Source: an uncultured Lachnospiraceae bacterium
GTDB lineage: Bacteria; Bacillota; Clostridia; Lachnospirales; Lachnospiraceae
Reading direction: 5' to 3'
Length of the DNA stretch: 64,000 nt
NCBI GenBank assembly: GCA_902788555.1
Contig: CADAKQ010000008.1
Span: 17,552 to 81,551, forward strand
In this document: positions 50,965-59,781 of the stretch, piece by piece
How the letters are laid out: the number at the start of each line of letters is the position of its first letter
Numbering within the stretch: the stretch's first letter is position 1
Position numbers and translations under genes: made by a program
Notes under the pieces: generated by a model
What the model was told of the DNA's origin: nothing
Database searches by the model: none
Seen by the model: the letters and a program-made list of their open reading frames with translations, nothing else

Positions 50965-52275
50965 TTATCTCTCCATTTTCCAGAAATAAGCACTGTAAGG
51001 TGGAAGCTCTGAGCCACCTCCAAAGTCATGAGGTGCACCTGTAATCAGGTCAACTGCCGTTCCGCAACCGGCATCAAAGTGAGCTGTATAAGGAGCATCG
51101 CTTGCATTTATGGCAACAAGAACACGTTCCTCATCAGTCTTTCTTTCAAAGATGCACTGGTGATTGGTTAAAACTACTGACCTGAAACCGCCGTAGTTCA
51201 GTGCATTGCTATTTTTCTTTGCCTCAGCAAGCTTTGAAATCCAGTCTGTAAGTTCATTCCATTCCGGAGCATCGTAGCTCCTTCTGAGTGATGGGTCGCC
51301 ATCTTCCTTTCTTCCCTCAGCACCCCACTCGCTTCCGTAATAAACACATGGAAAGCCCGGCATACCAAATGCAAGAGCGTATATGAGAGGAAGGTGATTT
51401 TTATTGGTAAGGATACTTGCAACTCTCGTAACATCGTGATTGTCTACAAAGGAAAGAAAATGTTTTCCCTTGTACCTTGTCCATTCTTCGGGACCAAATT
51501 GTTGAAGAAGACTATGTATGATTTCAAACATATTCATAGAATTAAAGCTTGAGTAAAGTCCCTTATAACACATATAATTGGTAGCACTATGCAGCATACC
51601 GTCATTGACAAATACATTATAATCACCATGAAGCAGTTCTCCGAGAAGAAGAAAATCCTCCTTTATGCCGTCGCAGTGACGACGAAGCCTTCTGATAAAA
51701 TCGTGATCAAGGCAGTAAGCAACGTCAAGTCTTAATCCGTCGATATCAAATTCTTCAATCCATTTTTTTACATTTTCAAAAATGTGATTTATGACCGCCT
51801 CATTTCTTAAATTCAGCTTGACAAGGTCGTAATTACCTTCCCAACCTTCATACCAAAGACCGTCATTGTAATTGGAATTACCGTCAAAGCTTATATGAAA
51901 CCAATCCTTGTAAGGACTGTCCCAACGGTTTTTTAATACATCCTGAAAAGCCCAGAAGCCTCTTCCTACATGATTAAAAACACCATCCAAAACGACTTTG
52001 ATATCATTTTTGTGAAGAATGTCACAAAGCTCTTTGAAATCCTCATTTGTTCCAAGTCTGGTATCAATCTTGGAATAATCTCTTGTGTTGTATCCATGTG
52101 TATCCGATTCAAATACAGGAGAAAAGTAAATTGCATTGATACCAAGCTTTTTCATATGAGGAATCCAGTCATTAACCTTTTTAATTCTATGAGTCAATAC
52201 TCCGTCATTTTCATAAGGAGCACCACAAAATCCTAAAGGATATATTTGATAAAAAACACTTTCGTAAGCCCACAT
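50965..52275 (-). CDS. GH13 alpha-glycosidase (maltodextrin/cyclomaltodextrin-degrading type)
   Basis: A 436-residue GH13 enzyme with no signal peptide. It begins directly in the catalytic barrel: MWAYESVFYQIYPLGFCGAP. Region I is VVLDGVFNHVGRGFW, the nucleophile Asp is in GLRLDVAYCLDH, the acid-base Glu in LLGELLHGDYN and the transition-state Asp in FVDNHDVTRVAS. It lacks the N-terminal carbohydrate module of neopullulanases and is shorter than most. Intracellular trimming of maltodextrins is likely. On the minus strand GGAGGGAG precedes the ATG, with a promoter at 52329-52357. Confidence 0.9.
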   Translation of the reverse strand: MWAYESVFYQIYPLGFCGAPYENDGVLTHRIKKVNDWIPHMKKLGINAIYFSPVFESDTHGYNTRDYSKIDTRLGTNEDFKELCDILHKNDIKVVLDGVFNHVGRGFWAFQDVLKNRWDSPYKDWFHISFDGNSNYNDGLWYEGWEGNYDLVKLNLRNEAVINHIFENVKKWIEEFDIDGLRLDVAYCLDHDFIRRLRRHCDGIKEDFLLLGELLHGDYNVFVNDGMLHSATNYMCYKGLYSSFNSMNMFEIIHSLLQQFGPEEWTRYKGKHFLSFVDNHDVTRVASILTNKNHLPLIYALAFGMPGFPCVYYGSEWGAEGRKEDGDPSLRRSYDAPEWNELTDWISKLAEAKKNSNALNYGGFRSVVLTNHQCIFERKTDEERVLVAINASDAPYTAHFDAGCGTAVDLITGAPHDFGGGSELPPYSAYFWKMER

Positions 52276-52328
52276 AAAAGCTCCCTCCTTATATAAAGTA
52301 TAATGCCTTTAAAAAATAAGACCTGTGA

Positions 52329-52357
52329 AGTATACCATATTTATAAATCCTGTACAA
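52329..52357 (-). promoter_or_regulatory. Promoter for the minus-strand GH13 gene
   Basis: Read on the minus strand, TTGTAC (52357-52352), 17 bp, TATACT (52334-52329), giving a leader of about 45 nt. Confidence 0.65.
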
Positions 52358-52373
52358 GACTTTTGACTTCATC

Positions 52374-52403
52374 TTGCATTTCATTTAAACAAAGAGTTAT
52401 AAT
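52374..52403 (+). promoter_or_regulatory. Promoter for the nuclease gene
   Basis: TTGCAT (52374-52379), 18 bp, TATAAT (52398-52403), back to back with the minus-strand promoter. Confidence 0.65.
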
Positions 52404-52457
52404 AAGAATAAATAAAGATTAAATTCTAAATGATAAAAAATCTTATGGAGATTTGAT

Positions 52458-53309
52458 ATGAAGAAGTTTAAGATAATTTTACCAATTATAATACTTGTGG
52501 TTGTTGCTTATATAGTGTTTATTATTATTTCCGGAAAGCAAAATGACGATGACAGACTTGTGATAAAGCGAAGTACGACAGAGCTTTCCGAAGGAAATGG
52601 AGACGGTACTGAAAATGCCTCTCCTATGGATGCGGAAACGAACGATGGGAATCAAAAGACTACGGAAAGCGAAGGAGACTTTTCGCCGGATAATATTTCA
52701 ACTGCAGGAATAACGATAAATGGCGAGGTGGTTCCCGAATACGTGGATGAACCATATGTGCAGATTAATTTTAATGAGCCGTTTTTTACGGAGGATGAAT
52801 TAAAGACAACATCCTTTGAAAGCTTCAGTGAACAGGATGAGCTGGGAAGATGTAAAACAGCAATGGCATGTGTAGGACTTGATATAATTCCTACTGAAGA
52901 AAGAGGAGAGATTGTCGGGGATATAAAACCTGCGGGATGGCATATGGTAAAATATGATGACGTAGTAAGCGGCGGATATCTTTATAACAGATGTCATCTG
53001 TTGGATTATCAGCTTACAGGTAACAATTCCGATGTCAGAAACTTTATAACCGGAACTGAATATATGAATGTTACGGGCATGCTTCCTTTTGAAAACATGG
53101 TGGCAAGATATGTTGAAATGACAGGAAATCATGTTATGTACAGAGTAACTCCATATTATAAAAATGATAATCTCATAGCAACGGGAGTGCTGATGGAGGC
53201 ATATTCTGTTGAAGATGGCGGAATGGGCGTATTTTATAATGTATTTGTATATAATGTTCAGCCCGGTATAGAGATAGATTACAGTACTGGAGAAAGTCGT
53301 TTGAAATAA
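52458..53309 (+). CDS. DNA/RNA non-specific endonuclease, membrane-anchored
   Basis: A 283-residue surface nuclease of the EndA/NucA-like Endonuclease_NS_2 group. Residues 7-27 form a signal anchor (IILPIIILVVVAYIVFIIIS). An Asp/Glu/Thr-rich linker runs to about 85. In the nuclease domain the catalytic histidine is in GYLYNRCHLLDYQLTGNN, where relatives have DRGHL, followed by NFITGTEYMNVTGMLPFENM with the metal-binding Asn. Strep-type relatives degrade DNA during uptake; here nutrient scavenging or competition is equally possible. It has its own promoter. Confidence 0.85.
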   Translation: MKKFKIILPIIILVVVAYIVFIIISGKQNDDDRLVIKRSTTELSEGNGDGTENASPMDAETNDGNQKTTESEGDFSPDNISTAGITINGEVVPEYVDEPYVQINFNEPFFTEDELKTTSFESFSEQDELGRCKTAMACVGLDIIPTEERGEIVGDIKPAGWHMVKYDDVVSGGYLYNRCHLLDYQLTGNNSDVRNFITGTEYMNVTGMLPFENMVARYVEMTGNHVMYRVTPYYKNDNLIATGVLMEAYSVEDGGMGVFYNVFVYNVQPGIEIDYSTGESRLK

Positions 53310-53399
53310 TGGCTTATATAATAAATCAACAAATATTTTATACATCATTTCATTTTCTACATAATATAATGTAAAAAAGACTATTATATAGGTAGATTT

Positions 53400-54410
53400 A
53401 TGGCGTATAAGATAATAGTGGATGCCGGACATGGCGGATATGATGGTGGTGCTTCCTATAATGGAAGGCTTGAAAAGGATGATACATTAAGACTTGCTCT
53501 TGCAGTGGGTAATATACTTTCCGATATGGGTTATGATGTAGAATACACAAGAACATCGGATGTTTATGATTCGCCTGTTCAAAAGGCAAGAATAGGAAAT
53601 GAATCGGGAGCTGACCTTTTTGTGTCAATACATCGTAATTCCTCACCTACTCCTAATACATATAAAGGAGTACAGACCTTAGTCTATGAGGATGTTGGAT
53701 TGAAAGCTAATCTTGCAAGAAGTGTCAATAATGAGCTTGAAAAGGTTGGCTATAGAAATATAAATGTGGTTGAACGTCCCAACCTTGCAGTATTAAGAAG
53801 AACAAAAATGCCGGCCATACTTGTTGAAACGGGATTCATAAATAACGATGAGGATAATGCCCTGTTTGACAACAGCTTTGATGAGACGGCAAGAGCCATA
53901 GCGACAGGCATAGATGATACCATAAGGGCAGCAGGTCTAAAGGCTGTAACGCAGGATGAGACTGCGGAAGCGATAAGCCGGATAGATGATGACAGCATTA
54001 ATAATCTTCCTGAAGAGGAAGATAACAGTATTGAAATAACTGATGAAGAGGAAAGTGGCGTTGACAGCGGTGCTGCTGATGGGGAAATTAATGAACCCGG
54101 TATCGAAAATGTCGGTGAAATACCGGATGATAATTCAAATTACGAAGGCTATATAAAAGATGTGCCGACAGGCGAAAATGATAATAACGATATTTATCAG
54201 CTTCTTGTCGGAATATACAGAACTGCCGGCTCTGCAAATTATCAGATGAACAATCTTATAAACACAGGATATCCGGCTATAATATTTGAAGATGAAGGAC
54301 TATTTCAGGTAAGGGTAGGAACTTATGATAATATAGAGGAGGCACTTATAGCCGCCCGTGAACTGAGAGACAGAGGATACGATACTCTTATTGTTCTGGG
54401 AAATAATTAG
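53400..54410 (+). CDS. N-acetylmuramoyl-L-alanine amidase with SPOR domain
   Basis: A 336-residue Amidase_3 enzyme that cleaves the bond between muramic acid and the peptide stem. The zinc ligands and catalytic Glu sit in IIVDAGHGGYDGGA (His14 region), LEKDDTLRL, LFVSIHRNSSP and LVETGFINNDED. An acidic linker (about 195-260) leads to a C-terminal SPOR domain (QLLVGIYRTAGSANYQMNNL...FQVRVGTYDNIEEALIAARE), which binds denuded glycan at septa. There is no signal peptide, so export must use another route or the enzyme acts on release, as in some spore or prophage amidases. The SD is weak (AGGTAG). Confidence 0.9.
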   Translation: MAYKIIVDAGHGGYDGGASYNGRLEKDDTLRLALAVGNILSDMGYDVEYTRTSDVYDSPVQKARIGNESGADLFVSIHRNSSPTPNTYKGVQTLVYEDVGLKANLARSVNNELEKVGYRNINVVERPNLAVLRRTKMPAILVETGFINNDEDNALFDNSFDETARAIATGIDDTIRAAGLKAVTQDETAEAISRIDDDSINNLPEEEDNSIEITDEEESGVDSGAADGEINEPGIENVGEIPDDNSNYEGYIKDVPTGENDNNDIYQLLVGIYRTAGSANYQMNNLINTGYPAIIFEDEGLFQVRVGTYDNIEEALIAARELRDRGYDTLIVLGNN

Positions 54411-54433
54411 GGGATGTTCCGTTAAAAAAATAC

Positions 54434-54462
54434 TTGACAACGATTTTCTCATGTGGTAACAT
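54434..54462 (+). promoter_or_regulatory. Promoter for rplJL
   Basis: TTGACA (54434-54439), 17 bp, TAACAT (54457-54462). It starts just after the amidase stop and serves the L10 leader. Confidence 0.8.
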
Positions 54463-54467
54463 ACCAC

Positions 54468-54593
54468 ACGATGAGCTGCCGTAGACAGTAGGTGCCGTAA
54501 GGCATAAGGAGTAAACGCCTACCGAGGAAGAATCGTAAAGTCAAATGATTTAACGCATTTTAACTCTCGTGCTACGTAGCATGAGAGTTTTTC
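54468..54593 (+). promoter_or_regulatory. Ribosomal protein L10 leader
   Basis: This mRNA leader is bound by the L10-L12 complex to repress its own operon. ACGAT (54468-54472) pairs with ATCGT (54532-54536) to close the element, which contains the conserved GCCGTAGACAGTAGGTGCCG and the CGCCTACCGAGG strand. A terminator follows within the leader, so excess L10 would end transcription early. Confidence 0.85.
54562..54593 (+). terminator. Attenuator in the rplJ leader
   Basis: AACTCTCGTGCT/AGCATGAGAGTT with an ACGT loop, then TTTCTTTC. It lies between the L10-binding element and the rplJ start. Confidence 0.85.
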
Positions 54594-54644
54594 TTTCGTA
54601 TAAATTTGCAGCTTCATTATAAAAAATACAGGAGGTGCAAGACT

Positions 54645-55133
54645 TTGGCAAAGGTAGAATTAAAACAGCCTATAGTTGAGGAAATCAAAGAAAGCCTCAA
54701 GGATGCAAAGACAGTTGTATTAGTTGATTACCGTGGTCTTACTGTTGAGCAGGATACAAAGCTTCGTAAGGCGTTGAGAGAAGAAGGTATAATCTACAAG
54801 GTATACAAGAATACAATGGTTAAGCTTGCAATTGACGGTACAGAATTTGATTCCATCAAGGATGACCTTGAAGGACCGACAGCAGTAGCGGTTTCAAAGA
54901 CTGATGCAACGGCTGCAGCAAGAGTACTCGCTAAGTTTGCTAAGGAAAATCCTGCTCTTGAAATCAAGTCAGGTATTGTTGAGGGTACTTACTATGATAA
55001 TGCAGGCATCGCAAAGATAGCTACCATACCTTCAAGAGAAGAGCTTTTATCCAAGTTCCTTGGAAGTATCCAATCACCTATCGCAAACTTTGCTCGTGTT
55101 ATTAAGCAGATTGCAGAATCAAAGGAGGCTTAA
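54645..55133 (+). CDS. rplJ: 50S ribosomal protein L10
   Basis: L10 anchors the L7/L12 stalk on the large subunit. The 162-residue product starts at TTG 54645 (read as M-AKVELKQPIVEEIKESL), 9 bp after GGAGG; the longer frame from ATG 54606 has no ribosome site and no family match. VVLVDYRGLTVEQDTKLRKA and VYKNTMVKLAI are typical. L11 and L1 genes, usually upstream, are absent here: the neighbour is the amidase. Confidence 0.95.
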   Translation: MAKVELKQPIVEEIKESLKDAKTVVLVDYRGLTVEQDTKLRKALREEGIIYKVYKNTMVKLAIDGTEFDSIKDDLEGPTAVAVSKTDATAAARVLAKFAKENPALEIKSGIVEGTYYDNAGIAKIATIPSREELLSKFLGSIQSPIANFARVIKQIAESKEA

Positions 55134-55250
55134 AATAAGCCGGGTATATTAAAAGTAGTAAATTACTTTGAAAAGTAAAATGCCGAAGAATAATAAAATA
55201 AAATTATTCGGAAAACAGAAATTAATTTGAAATTTAGGAGGAAATTTAAA

Positions 55251-55625
55251 ATGACAACTCAGGAAATTATTGAAGTTATCAAAGGTTTATCAGTTTTAGA
55301 GTTAAACGATTTAGTAAAGGCATGTGAGGAAGAGTTTGGTGTATCAGCAGCAGCCGGTGTTGTAGTTGCAGCAGCAGGCGCAGCAGACGGTGCAGCAGGC
55401 GGAGCAGAAGAGAAGGATTCATTTGATGTAGAGCTTACTGAGGTTGGTCCTAACAAGGTTAAGGTTATCAAGGTTGTTAGAGATTGTACAGGTCTTGGAC
55501 TTAAGGAAGCTAAGGACGTTGTTGATGGCGCTCCTAAGGTTCTTAAGGAAGGTGCTTCTAAGGAAGAGGCTGAGGACATCAAGACTAAGCTTGAGGCTGA
55601 AGGCGCAAAGGTTACTCTTAAGTAA
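55251..55625 (+). CDS. rplL: 50S ribosomal protein L7/L12
   Basis: The 124-residue L7/L12 stalk protein recruits translation factors. ATG 55251 follows AGGAGG by 9 bp; upstream in-frame codons are not expected. The N-terminal dimer helix ([20 protein letters not shown]), the Ala/Gly-rich hinge and the C-terminal factor-binding domain ([20 protein letters not shown]) are all present. The 117-bp gap after rplJ has a weak CCGAA...TTCGG hairpin near 55182-55211. Palindrome D follows 17 bp after the stop. Confidence 0.97.
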   Translation: MTTQEIIEVIKGLSVLELNDLVKACEEEFGVSAAAGVVVAAAGAADGAAGGAEEKDSFDVELTEVGPNKVKVIKVVRDCTGLGLKEAKDVVDGAPKVLKEGASKEEAEDIKTKLEAEGAKVTLK

Positions 55626-55642
55626 TTTTTTGTATAAGCTAC

Positions 55643-55722
55643 GGATAGAATAATAAAACAGGTGCTCGCATGGCACGTTGTCACTTAACGCCATGCTAAG
55701 CACCTGTTTTATTATTCTATCC
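55643..55722. repeat. Dispersed palindrome, copy D
   Basis: Outer arms are perfect over at least 24 bp (GGATAGAATAATAAAACAGG then TGCT, and the complement). The core is CGCATGGCACGTTGTCACTT then AACGCCATGC. It should end rplJL transcription. From 55723 to 55846 I see nothing but AT-rich sequence. Confidence 0.9.
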
Positions 55723-55846
55723 TGTGTATTGATAAGGCAAGCATATAATAAAGGTTACGTTAATTGTTGGCAAGCAATCATATACACCCTGCTATAACCG
55801 CCAAGTCTCATACCTAAAAGCAACTTAAAAACCTCTCAAAAAACAA

Positions 55847-55875
55847 TTGACACGGATTTTTATTTGTGGTAAAGT
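55847..55875 (+). promoter_or_regulatory. Promoter for rpoBC
   Basis: TTGACA (55847-55852), 17 bp, TAAAGT (55870-55875). A short hairpin TATGGCAA/TTGCCATA (55892-55910) lies in the leader. Because copy D separates rplL from it, rpoBC has an independent promoter here. Confidence 0.8.
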
Positions 55876-55932
55876 AATAAAATGTCATTATTATGGCAAG
55901 GTTTGCCATAAAATAAATTCAAGGGGTGAAAT

Positions 55933-58900
55933 GTGTCGATGAAAAAGTACAGAATGCGTCCTGTAAAATCAGGAAGAGGAATGCGAATGAGCTTTTCTAC
56001 CGAAAAAGAAGTATTGGATATGCCAAACCTCATAGAAGTGCAGAAGGATTCGTACCAATGGTTCTTAGATGAAGGATTAAGAGAAGTTTTCAGGGATATT
56101 TCTCCGATATCGGATTATACCGGACAATTAAGCTTGGATTTTGTTGATTTCCAGCTCTGCGAGGATGATATCAAGTATACCATTGAAGAGTGTAAGGAAA
56201 GAGATGCTACATATGCAGCTCCGCTCAAGGTAAATGTACATCTTCGTAATAATGAGACGGGAGAAATTGCACAGCATGATATTTTCATGGGTGATCTTCC
56301 TCTTATGACTGAAACAGGTACATTTGTAATAAATGGTGCGGAAAGAGTAATAGTCAGCCAGTTGGTTCGTTCGCCGGGCATTTATTACGCTATAGGACAC
56401 GATAAAATAGGTAAGACCTTATATTCATCTACCGTTATTCCTAATCGTGGTGCATGGCTTGAGTATGAAACGGATTCAAATGATGTATTCTTTGTTCGTG
56501 TTGACAGAACAAGAAAGGTGCCTGTAACTGTACTTATAAGAGCACTTGGAATAGGAACAAATCAGGAAATACTTGATTTGTTTGGTGAGGAGCCAAAGAT
56601 TCTTGCCAGTATGGAAAAAGACCCGTCAACAGATTATGAAGGCGGAGTTATAGAGCTTTACAAGAAAATCAGACCTGGTGAACCTGAGGTTGTTGAAAAT
56701 GCGGAAAGCCTTATCAACAGCATGTTTTTTGATGCCAGAAGATATGATCTTGCTAAAGTAGGTAGATACAAGTTCAATAAAAAACTCGCCCTTAGAAATA
56801 GAATAGCTAATCATGTTCTTGCAGAGGATGTTGTTGATCCGAGTACAGGAGAGGTAATGTTTAAGGCAGGAACAGTTGTTTCACGTGAGGACGCCAAGGC
56901 AATTCAGGATGCTGCAGTCCCTTATGTATGGATTCAGACAGAGGATAAGAATGTAAAGATTCTTTCCAATATGGTGGTAGACATGTCCGGATATGTAGGC
57001 TTTAATCCTAGAGAAGCAGGCATAACCGAAGATGTTTATTATCCTGTGCTTGAAAAATTACTTGAAGAATATGATAACGAAGAGGACTTAAAGAAGGCTG
57101 TAGCTGCTTCGGTAAGTGAGCTTGTGCCTAAGCATATTACTAAGGAAGATATATTGGCTTCCATTAATTATAATATGCATCTTGAGTATGGAATAGGAAA
57201 TTCTGATGATATAGACCATTTGGGAAACAGACGTATCAGAGCCGTGGGTGAGCTTCTTCAGAATCAGTACAGAATCGGATTATCAAGACTTGAAAGAGTA
57301 GTAAGAGAAAGAATGACTACTCAGGATATTGACAGTATTACCCCACAGTCACTTATCAATATCAAGCCTGTAACTGCGGCTGTTAAAGAGTTTTTCGGAA
57401 GCTCACAGCTTTCACAGTTTATGGATCAGAACAATCCGCTTTCTGAGCTTACACATAAAAGACGTCTTTCAGCACTTGGTCCGGGCGGTCTTTCAAGAGA
57501 CAGAGCCGGATTTGAGGTTCGAGATGTTCACTATACACATTACGGAAGAATGTGTCCTATCGAGACACCTGAAGGTCCGAACATCGGACTTATCAACTCT
57601 CTTGCTACTTATGCAAGAATAAATGAATACGGATTTGTTGAGGCTCCTTACAGAAAGGTAGATAAAACAGATTCCGCAAATCCTGTGGTTACTGATGAGG
57701 TTATATATTTAACAGCAGATGAGGAAGATAATTACAGAGTAGCTCAAGCTAATGAACCGCTTGATAAGGATGGACACTTTGTAAATAATAATGTATCGGG
57801 ACGTTTCAGAGAGGATACAACTGAGTTCCCTAAGGCAAAGGTTGACCTTATGGATGTATCGCCTAAGATGGTATTCTCAGTTGCTACTTCAATGATTCCT
57901 TTCCTGGAAAATGATGATGCAAACCGTGCACTTATGGGTTCAAACATGCAGCGTCAGGCAGTTCCGCTCTTAAATACCGAAGCTCCGATTGTAGGAACAG
58001 GTATGGAGGCAAAGGCAGCAGTTGACTCGGGTGTATGTATAGTAGCTAAAAATGATGGTGTTGTAGAACTTTCATCAAGTGAAAAGATAGTTATAAAATG
58101 TGATGATGGTACAAAGGATGAGTACAATGTAATAAAATTTGCCAGAAGTAATCAGGGTAACTGTATGAATCAAAGACCTATTGTAAACCGTGGTGACAGA
58201 GTTACAAAGGGAATGGTTATAGCTGATGGTGCTTCAACGGCAGGTGGAGAAATAGCACTTGGTAAGAATCCTTTGATTGGATTTATGACCTGGGAAGGTT
58301 ATAACTACGAGGATGCGGTACTTCTTAGTGAAAGACTTGTTCAGGAGGATATTTATACTTCTGTTCATATCGAGGAATATGAGGTTGAAGCAAGAGATAC
58401 CAAACTTGGTAGAGAAGAGATAACAAGAGACCTTGCGGGATTATCGGGAGATGCCTTAAAGGATCTTGATGAAAATGGTATAATTCGTATCGGTGCAGAG
58501 GTTCGTGCCGGTGATATACTTGTAGGTAAGGTTACTCCTAAGGGAGAAACAGAGCTTACGGCAGAGGAAAGACTTCTTAGGGCCATCTTCGGTGAGAAGG
58601 CAAGAGAGGTAAGAGATACATCACTTCGTGTACCTCATGGTGCATACGGTGTTGTTATGGATACTAAGGTATTTACAAGAGAAAACGGCGATGAGCTTCC
58701 TCCGGGAGTAAACAAAACCGTTAGAGTTTATATAGCACAAAAGAGAAAGATATCCGTTGGTGATAAGATGGCAGGTCGTCACGGTAATAAGGGTGTTATC
58801 TCCCGTATACTTCCTGTAGAGGATATGCCGTTCTTACCAAATGGACGTCCGCTTGATATAGTTCTTAATCCTTTGGGCGTTCCTTCTCGTATGAACATAG

Positions 58901-59763
58901 GACAGGTACTTGAACTTCACCTCGGACTTGCAGCAAATGCACTTGGTTTCAAGGTGTCGACACCTGTATTTGACGGCGCAAATGAGCATGATATCATGAG
59001 TGCTCTTGATATGGCTAATGATTATGTAAATGAAGATTGGGAGACCTTCTATGAAAAGTATAAGGATGATACTGAGAAGGAAGTAATGGATTATCTTTAT
59101 GAAAACAGAGATCATAGAGAAGAGTGGAAGGGAGTTCCAATCAATAGAACAGGTAAGGTAAGGCTTCGTGATGGTAGAACAGGAGAAGAATTTGATTCAC
59201 CTGTAACAATCGGATTTATGCACTATCTTAAGCTGCATCACCTTGTAGACGATAAGATTCATGCTCGTTCAACAGGTCCTTACGGAATGGTTACCCAGCA
59301 GCCTCTCGGTGGTAAGGCACAGTTTGGTGGACAGAGATTTGGTGAGATGGAGGTTTGGGCTCTTGAAGCATATGGAGCATCATATACACTTCAGGAAATC
59401 CTTACGGTTAAGTCTGATGATATCTCCGGACGTGTTAAGACTTACGAGGCAATTATCAAGGGTGACAATATACCATCTCCGGGTATACCTGAGTCATTTA
59501 AGGTACTTCTCAAGGAGTTCCAGTCACTTGCGCTTGACGTCAAGGTACTTACTGATGATGGTACAGAGGTCGATTTAGGTGAAGATTATGACTATGGTGA
59601 TGACAATATAAGATCCGTAATTGAAGGCGAAGGATCCGGATATGAAGAGGATTTGGAGGCTCAGGGCTACAGTGGCATTGATGAAAATGATGAGCTTACC
59701 TCTTTAGAGGATGAGGATGATTATGCATTTGATGATGGATATAATGATGAGGAAGATTTTTAA
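55933..59763 (+). CDS. rpoB: DNA-directed RNA polymerase subunit beta
   Basis: The 1276-residue beta subunit forms one side of the polymerase cleft. Start is GTG 55933 or ATG 55939, following AAGGGGTG. The rifampicin region reads [20 protein letters not shown] then [14 protein letters not shown] without known resistance substitutions that I can spot. [16 protein letters not shown] and [17 protein letters not shown] are further signatures. The last 55 residues are an acidic tail rich in Asp, Glu and Tyr, beyond the usual end. rpoC starts 18 bp later. Confidence 0.98.
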   Translation: MSMKKYRMRPVKSGRGMRMSFSTEKEVLDMPNLIEVQKDSYQWFLDEGLREVFRDISPISDYTGQLSLDFVDFQLCEDDIKYTIEECKERDATYAAPLKVNVHLRNNETGEIAQHDIFMGDLPLMTETGTFVINGAERVIVSQLVRSPGIYYAIGHDKIGKTLYSSTVIPNRGAWLEYETDSNDVFFVRVDRTRKVPVTVLIRALGIGTNQEILDLFGEEPKILASMEKDPSTDYEGGVIELYKKIRPGEPEVVENAESLINSMFFDARRYDLAKVGRYKFNKKLALRNRIANHVLAEDVVDPSTGEVMFKAGTVVSREDAKAIQDAAVPYVWIQTEDKNVKILSNMVVDMSGYVGFNPREAGITEDVYYPVLEKLLEEYDNEEDLKKAVAASVSELVPKHITKEDILASINYNMHLEYGIGNSDDIDHLGNRRIRAVGELLQNQYRIGLSRLERVVRERMTTQDIDSITPQSLINIKPVTAAVKEFFGSSQLSQFMDQNNPLSELTHKRRLSALGPGGLSRDRAGFEVRDVHYTHYGRMCPIETPEGPNIGLINSLATYARINEYGFVEAPYRKVDKTDSANPVVTDEVIYLTADEEDNYRVAQANEPLDKDGHFVNNNVSGRFREDTTEFPKAKVDLMDVSPKMVFSVATSMIPFLENDDANRALMGSNMQRQAVPLLNTEAPIVGTGMEAKAAVDSGVCIVAKNDGVVELSSSEKIVIKCDDGTKDEYNVIKFARSNQGNCMNQRPIVNRGDRVTKGMVIADGASTAGGEIALGKNPLIGFMTWEGYNYEDAVLLSERLVQEDIYTSVHIEEYEVEARDTKLGREEITRDLAGLSGDALKDLDENGIIRIGAEVRAGDILVGKVTPKGETELTAEERLLRAIFGEKAREVRDTSLRVPHGAYGVVMDTKVFTRENGDELPPGVNKTVRVYIAQKRKISVGDKMAGRHGNKGVISRILPVEDMPFLPNGRPLDIVLNPLGVPSRMNIGQVLELHLGLAANALGFKVSTPVFDGANEHDIMSALDMANDYVNEDWETFYEKYKDDTEKEVMDYLYENRDHREEWKGVPINRTGKVRLRDGRTGEEFDSPVTIGFMHYLKLHHLVDDKIHARSTGPYGMVTQQPLGGKAQFGGQRFGEMEVWALEAYGASYTLQEILTVKSDDISGRVKTYEAIIKGDNIPSPGIPESFKVLLKEFQSLALDVKVLTDDGTEVDLGEDYDYGDDNIRSVIEGEGSGYEEDLEAQGYSGIDENDELTSLEDEDDYAFDDGYNDEEDF

Positions 59764-59781
59764 TGAAAGGAGATTTGTAAG

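Noticed and set aside
54540-54600. Member of the dispersed palindrome family in the rplJ leader
   Set aside because: It contains TTAACGC and a hairpin, but the hairpin is the L10 attenuator and the core sequence is not shared.
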